Shown: piece by piece, positions 14,743 through 18,545 of the stretch
Numbering within the stretch: position 1 is the first letter of the stretch
Layout of the letters: every line of letters begins with the position of its first letter
Assembly (NCBI GenBank): GCA_002387605.1
Contig: DGJU01000087.1
Span: forward strand, 1-18,545
From: Alphaproteobacteria bacterium UBA4588
Lineage (GTDB): Bacteria > Pseudomonadota > Alphaproteobacteria > Puniceispirillales > Puniceispirillaceae
Direction of reading: 5' to 3'
Length of the DNA stretch: 18,545 bases
The notes under the pieces: generated by a model
What the model was told of the DNA's origin: nothing
The model's database searches: none
What the model saw: only the letters and a program-made list of their open reading frames with translations
Translations under genes and position numbers: made by a program

Positions 14743-14785
14743 TGTGCGTCTGTCGCCTTAGCTTTTGCGAAGCGGCAGACGCACA
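14743..14785. repeat. Long inverted repeat spanning the rarD stop codon
   Basis: TGTGCGTCTGTCGC (14743-14756) and GCGGCAGACGCACA (14772-14785) form a 14-base-pair stem with a single G-U or A-C position and a 15-base loop that contains the rarD stop codon. The T run (14738-14743) precedes the stem on the plus strand, so on either strand no U tract follows the hairpin and it is not a classical intrinsic terminator. It may protect 3' ends or end transcription by another route between the convergent cyclophilin and rarD genes. Confidence 0.6.
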
Positions 14786-15633
14786 AACTGAACGATAAGC
14801 GCTGCCCAAATAAACCCAAAAGCAAGAATGGACGTCATACCCAGTGGCTCTCCATACAGCCACACTGCGCTAGCAAGCTGCATTGATGGGTTTATGTAAA
14901 ACAGAAACCCTGTCAGCGTCAGGGGCAAATGCCTGTTACCGATATGAAAAAGAAGAAGCGGCGTGGCTGTGACAAAGCCAGAGCTTATTGCAAATAAAAC
15001 TGCTACCATTCCTCCATCGAAAAAAAACGGCTCTCCATGAGAGACAAGATAGCTGATATAAATCAGCGCGATTGGCGCGAGCAAAAACATCTCAATCACC
15101 ATCCCTGTCAGCGCATCTGTTCCCTGCATCTGCTTGCGGATTGTAGCATAGACAGCGAATGTGATGCCGATGAAAAGCGCCAGCCACGGAATATCCCCAA
15201 GCACACTTGCTTTAATCACCACACCGATAAAAGCAAGCATCAGGGCAATCTGGGTGCGCCGGCCAAAGCGCTCCTTTAAGACCACGACCCCCATTGCGAT
15301 AACCAACAAGGGATAGATAAAATATCCCAGCGCAGACTGTGCAATTCTGTCGGTAAAAACGGCATAGAGATAGGCAGACCAGTTCAACCCCACAAGAATC
15401 GCGCAGAACATTAAAATTTGCATCTCACGCTTTTGCTTAAGCAGGCGTCGCACCCGCCCCCATCCGCGCACAAGAAACACCACAAGAACAAACAGAATGC
15501 CCGCCCACAAGGCGCGCTGAGCCATAACCTGCATCAACGGATAATTGACCAAATATTTGAAATAAATCGGTGCAAAACCCCATAAAACCGGACTTGCAAT
15601 TGCAGCCACTATGCCAATAATCGGCTGTGCCAT
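14758..15633 (-). CDS. rarD: RarD-type EamA (DMT) family permease
   Basis: A 291-residue inner-membrane protein with about ten predicted helices, matching the RarD subgroup of the drug/metabolite transporter superfamily; substrates are unknown. Characteristic stretches are the N-terminal GIVAAIASPVLWGFAPIYFK, then QRALWAGILF, NWSAYLYAVFTDRIAQSALG with YFIYPLL, and the C-terminal TGFLFYINPSMQLASAVWLY. GAGGG lies six bases before the ATG. It is 39 bases downstream of the glycerate kinase gene on the same strand and probably shares its transcript. Its last codons lie within the long inverted repeat that ends the unit. Confidence 0.9.
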   Translation of the reverse strand: MAQPIIGIVAAIASPVLWGFAPIYFKYLVNYPLMQVMAQRALWAGILFVLVVFLVRGWGRVRRLLKQKREMQILMFCAILVGLNWSAYLYAVFTDRIAQSALGYFIYPLLVIAMGVVVLKERFGRRTQIALMLAFIGVVIKASVLGDIPWLALFIGITFAVYATIRKQMQGTDALTGMVIEMFLLAPIALIYISYLVSHGEPFFFDGGMVAVLFAISSGFVTATPLLLFHIGNRHLPLTLTGFLFYINPSMQLASAVWLYGEPLGMTSILAFGFIWAALIVQFVRLPLRKS

Positions 15634-15672
15634 AAAATGCCCTCATCATCAGGGGTAAATAGTGAAACAAGA

Positions 15673-16929
15673 TTAGCCTGTCAGGATAACCCGAAAATCA
15701 TTTACATTGGTGCGCGTAGGACCCGTTATAATCTGGTCACCAAGCGCAGCAAAAAAGCTATGCGAGTCATTATTTTCCAGCATTGCATGTGTATCAAGGC
15801 CAGCCGCCGCCGCGCGGTCTGCTGTGTCTGGTGAAATGAATGCCCCGGCAATCGCCGCAGACCCATCAATACCATCTGTATCGGCCGCCAGCGCATCAAA
15901 CCTGCCTTGCAGAGCAAGCGCATGCACAAATTCAGCATTCCGCCCGCCCCTGCCTGTTCCGGTGACAATCACTGTTGTCTCGCCGCCTGAAATAAGCGCC
16001 TTTCCCGGCCCCATTTCTGTGGCAAGCTGCGCTTGTTCTGCTGCAAGGTCGCGTGAATTTCCCTCAAGAGAATCGCCAAGAATAATAGGCTCATACCCGG
16101 CATGGCGTGCAATATCAGCCGCCGCTTCAAGCGAGCGTTGCGGTGTTGCAAGCACATGGAAATTACTCGCAGATAATGAGATATCATCTGAAAACGGTGT
16201 CTCGCATGCCGAACTACCCAGCAAATCCAGAACTGCTGGCGGGACATCAAGCCCATACCGTTCTATCACTCCTAGCGCATCATGCCGGCTCGTCTCATCA
16301 GCAACCGTCGGGCCAGACGCAATAACCGACGCATCATCGCCCGGCACATCTGAGATGGCAAAACTAATCGTGCGCGCAGGATAGGCTGCAACAGCAAGCT
16401 GCCCCCCTTTGACAGAGGATAAATGCTTCCTCAGGCAATTCATTGCTCCGATGGGGGCGCCTTTTTTCAGCAGCTGCTGGGTAACATCCTGCTTTTCACT
16501 CAAGGTAAGCGGCGCGCGGGGCAAGCACATCAAAGATGAGCCGCCACCTGATATCAGCACCAGCATTACATCGCCCTCCGCTAACCTGCCTGCCTCTTTC
16601 AGCACATAGGAGGCAGCAGCAGCACTGCGTGCGTCAGGCACAGGGTGAGAGGTTTGCATAATCTCTAGCCGCGATAATGTTTCTTCATGGCCATCAGGAA
16701 CGATAATTCTGCCATAGATTTTCTGCGCCAACTCGTCTGGCATCTCAGCCTCCAGAGCCTGTGCCATTGCTGCGGATGCTTTGCCGAATCCGGTCACAAA
16801 TAACCTGCCTGAAATGGTATCTGGCAATAATGTTCTAACAGCTTCTGGCATAAACTGGACGGGCTGGGCGGCTGCGACTGCTGCATCAAATAATGCGCGC
16901 ATAAGCTGAGACTTGTTAGCAGGTGACAT
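15673..16929 (-). CDS. Type-2 glycerate kinase (DUF4147/MOFRL family)
   Basis: Phosphorylates glycerate, usually to 2-phosphoglycerate, linking glyoxylate, tartrate, hydroxypyruvate or serine-cycle carbon to glycolysis; cytosolic. The 418 residues are standard for the GckA/TtuD group. Visible motifs are FVTGFGKASAAMAQALE near the N-terminus, LISGGGSSLM around residues 124-133, NCLRKHLSSVKGGQLA, the SDVPGDDASVIASGPT stretch, and the C-terminal MOFRL part with ISGGETTVIVTGTGRGGRNAE then DTDGIDGS. The ATG at 16929 lacks an evident ribosome-binding site; Met10 at 16902 is an alternative. It diverges from the tup-like genes. No other photorespiratory gene is in the window, so the pathway context is unknown. 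Confidence 0.94.
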   Translation of the reverse strand: MSPANKSQLMRALFDAAVAAAQPVQFMPEAVRTLLPDTISGRLFVTGFGKASAAMAQALEAEMPDELAQKIYGRIIVPDGHEETLSRLEIMQTSHPVPDARSAAAASYVLKEAGRLAEGDVMLVLISGGGSSLMCLPRAPLTLSEKQDVTQQLLKKGAPIGAMNCLRKHLSSVKGGQLAVAAYPARTISFAISDVPGDDASVIASGPTVADETSRHDALGVIERYGLDVPPAVLDLLGSSACETPFSDDISLSASNFHVLATPQRSLEAAADIARHAGYEPIILGDSLEGNSRDLAAEQAQLATEMGPGKALISGGETTVIVTGTGRGGRNAEFVHALALQGRFDALAADTDGIDGSAAIAGAFISPDTADRAAAAGLDTHAMLENNDSHSFFAALGDQIITGPTRTNVNDFRVILTG

Positions 16930-17011
16930 GGGGTGTGAACTCTAAACTCTGATTTTAACGAGGGCACAAAACCCTAATAATGGAATTATGAAAATAGTGA
17001 CTATGATTGCA

Positions 17012-17073
17012 ATACCGCATTATGCCGGTATGTTCTGTGTGTGCGCAACATGCTTTTCACTTGCACACATACC
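17012..17073 (+). promoter_or_regulatory. Competing inverted repeats upstream of the tupBC-like genes
   Basis: ATACCGCAT (17012-17020) pairs with ATGCCGGTAT (17022-17031), one base bulged. The same right arm, extended as GGTATG (17027-17032), can instead pair with CATACC (17068-17073). Between them TGTGTGC (17038-17044) faces GCACACA (17063-17069). The folds are mutually exclusive, giving the look of a switching leader, though operator sites for either divergent gene would also produce such symmetry. It lies 50 bases before the permease start. No ModE-type TATATA dyad is visible. Confidence 0.4.
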
Positions 17074-17123
17074 AGCGCTCTGATTATCTGCCAGCCAGAA
17101 ATAAATAGGACATAACACTTCAG

Positions 17124-17831
17124 ATGGACCTGCTCACCTCATTTCATTTGGCGGTAAGCCTGCTTTTTAGCGGTGATGCGGACCTTTATGAAATTATTTT
17201 CCTGTCGCTTCGGGTCAGCCTTACATCTGTGAGCGCCGCGCTCTGCATTGGAGTGCCACTTGGCGCGTTTCTGGCAAGTATTGTCTTTCCGGGTCGTGCT
17301 GCTGTTATCATTTTGATAAATACGCTTCTGTCCATGCCGCCTGTTGTGATTGGCCTGCTGGTCTATATGCTTATTTCGCGTGCAGGGCCATTTGGCTTTC
17401 TTGATCTTCTTTATTCACCAACCGCTATGATCATTGCTCAATTTTTGCTGATCGTGCCGCTTTCAACAGCGCTCTCACGGCAATTATTTGAGCATCTTCA
17501 CCATGAATATAACCCCTTATTTTCATCGCTTCGATTATCATTATGGCGGCGCATCATAGCTCTTCTTGTTGATGCAAAACTGTCACTTGTGACAATTGGT
17601 CTGGTTAGTTTCGGGCGCGCCATCTCAGAGGTTGGGGCTGTTATTCTGGTGGGCGGCAACATCAAACATGCAACACGGGTGATGACGTCAGCTATTGCCC
17701 TTGAGACATCGCGCGGCGAGCTTGCCTTTGCTCTTGCGCTTGGCATTGTCCTGCTCATCATTGCATTAGGGGTTAATCTCTTTAGTGCAGCGCTTCGGGC
17801 ACGCATGGATAAGGCAGATATAAATGTCTAG
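17124..17831 (+). CDS. tupB: Tungstate-type ABC transporter permease (TupB-like)
   Basis: Inner-membrane permease of an oxyanion importer; TupABC systems import tungstate for tungsto- or molybdoenzymes. The 235-residue product has about five to six helices, typical of TupB. The N-terminus LLFSGDADLYEIIFLSLRVS and the permease EAA-like loop GRAISEVGAVILVGGNIKHA (about residues 169-188) match the family, including the GGNI that follows. AGGA is present but 13 bases from the ATG, so initiation may be weak or leader-controlled. It overlaps the ATPase gene by eight bases. No substrate-binding gene (tupA) lies upstream, where it often is. Specificity for tungstate rather than molybdate or another oxyanion is inferred from family resemblance only. 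Confidence 0.85.
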   Translation: MDLLTSFHLAVSLLFSGDADLYEIIFLSLRVSLTSVSAALCIGVPLGAFLASIVFPGRAAVIILINTLLSMPPVVIGLLVYMLISRAGPFGFLDLLYSPTAMIIAQFLLIVPLSTALSRQLFEHLHHEYNPLFSSLRLSLWRRIIALLVDAKLSLVTIGLVSFGRAISEVGAVILVGGNIKHATRVMTSAIALETSRGELAFALALGIVLLIIALGVNLFSAALRARMDKADINV

Positions 17832-18498
17832 CAGGATGTCTTGTCTTATCGCCAACGAGGTGAGTGTTATCAGAGAAGAGCATTATCTTCTGAAGGATAT
17901 TTCTCTTGAGATTAAGCCTGCTACAATTACCCTTATTCTGGGACATAATGGTGCAGGAAAAACGCTTCTGATGCAGGTTTTGCATGGGCTGACGCTGCCA
18001 GATGAAGGCGTTATTGACAGCCCGCCAGCCAGCCGCCAGCGCATGGTATTTCAAAAACCAATTATGCTGCGGCGAACAGCTCTTCAATATTTTAATTTTG
18101 TTTGCCCCGGCCTTAGTATTCCAGACCAGCATCACTGGTTTGACAGCGCCCAACTTACCAGCCGGATGGATGCGCCAGCGCGCAGATTATCTGGCGGAGA
18201 ACAGCAGAAGCTGGCCCTTATTGGAGCGCTTGCTGCACAGCCTGAAATTCTGTTTCTGGATGAACCGGCCGCTAGTCTTGATGTTGAAGCAACAATGCTG
18301 AGTGAGAGCCTTATTTCTGAAGCATGTGATGCTGGCACTACCATTATTATGACAAGCCATAACCGGGCACAGGCAGCACGGCTGGCTGATCAGGTCATTT
18401 TTATGGACCAGGGATGTGTTAAAGAACAGTCAGATGCGAAAACCTTTTTCCGCGCGCCGCAAAGCGATGCAGGGCGTCACTACCTCGCCTTTACCTAA
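17824..18498 (+). CDS. tupC: ABC transporter ATP-binding protein (TupC-like)
   Basis: Cytosolic ATPase that would power the adjacent permease. The 224 residues carry a complete set of motifs: Walker A LGHNGAGKT (about 38-46), Q-loop in MVFQKPIM, signature RLSGGEQQKLALIGAL, Walker B ILFLDEPAASLD, and the switch histidine in MTSHNRAQAARL. The start at 17824 lies inside the end of the permease gene (ATGTCTAG); Met5 at 17836 is an alternative but has no ribosome-binding site at a proper distance. After the stop a run of seven T (18501-18507) follows a weak six-pair hairpin (18471-18476 with 18486-18491), possibly a terminator. The window ends before a possible tupA could be seen. Confidence 0.9.
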   Translation: MSSRMSCLIANEVSVIREEHYLLKDISLEIKPATITLILGHNGAGKTLLMQVLHGLTLPDEGVIDSPPASRQRMVFQKPIMLRRTALQYFNFVCPGLSIPDQHHWFDSAQLTSRMDAPARRLSGGEQQKLALIGALAAQPEILFLDEPAASLDVEATMLSESLISEACDAGTTIIMTSHNRAQAARLADQVIFMDQGCVKEQSDAKTFFRAPQSDAGRHYLAFT

Positions 18499-18545
18499 TC
18501 TTTTTTTGCTCATAGCATGGCATCAAAGCTATTAGGCGATAAGCG

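Noticed and set aside
15707..16384. A 225-codon plus-strand open frame opposite the glycerate kinase gene
   Set aside because: It is a shadow of a well-supported gene; its Ser/Ala/Pro-rich sequence is the usual product of reading the antisense of a coding frame.
18471..18507. Possible terminator at the end of tupC
   Set aside because: The hairpin has only six pairs with a wobble, lies within the coding sequence, and is separated from the T7 run by nine bases; it is too weak to list as a feature.
1..18545. tRNA genes, rRNA, CRISPR repeats, insertion sequences, phage genes
   Set aside because: I looked for cloverleaf-like segments, regularly spaced repeats and transposase or integrase motifs and found none; the gaps are too short for most of them.

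Overview
The window reads as ordinary chromosome of a free-living, aerobic alphaproteobacterium. The evidence is a cytochrome bc1 operon in the order Rieske, cytochrome b, cytochrome c1; an aerobic coproporphyrinogen oxidase; alphaproteobacterial families of unknown function (DUF1285, a DUF6111-like protein, a TIGR02186-like protein); and the order prs, rplY, pth, ychF. Base composition looks roughly balanced, intergenic gaps are short, and several genes overlap by 1 to 8 bases, which suggests a compact genome. A marine lineage such as SAR116 would fit, but that is inference. No insertion sequence, phage gene, tRNA, rRNA or CRISPR array was seen.

Region 1 (1-3419, plus strand) is a housekeeping run: the 3' part of prs (PRPP synthetase), rplY (ribosomal protein L25), pth (peptidyl-tRNA hydrolase) and ychF (ribosome-associated ATPase). 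Its spacers contain several stem-loops. A bidirectional terminator at 3471-3507 separates it from the next block.

Region 2 (3556-10045, minus strand) holds petABC (ubiquinol to cytochrome c electron transfer) and, upstream of it, a tight run in transcription order: DUF1285 protein, CoA-type Nudix hydrolase, small DUF6111-like membrane protein, CCA-adding/poly(A)-polymerase-family nucleotidyltransferase, then hemF. hemF supplies heme precursor and petBC encode heme-binding cytochromes, so their adjacency makes sense.

Region 3 (10301-14718, plus strand) starts with a divergent 266-residue protein I cannot assign. It continues with an ArsR-type repressor, a TauE/SafE (TSUP) exporter translationally coupled to a TIGR02186-like membrane-anchored envelope protein, a universal stress protein and an exported cyclophilin. 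The ArsR/TSUP/TIGR02186 group is the least understood part of the window. All three products lack cysteine, apart from one in the predicted signal peptide of the TIGR02186 protein, so thiol-based sensing by the regulator is unlikely.

Region 4 (14758-16929, minus strand) pairs a type-2 (MOFRL) glycerate kinase with a RarD-type EamA permease. Region 5 (17124-18498, plus strand) encodes the permease and ATPase of a tungstate-type (TupB/TupC) ABC importer. No binding-protein gene lies upstream of it, and its leader can fold in competing ways. I see no clearly new multi-gene system. The best leads are the cysteine-free sulfur-exporter cluster, the tupBC leader, and the unassigned gene at 10301.
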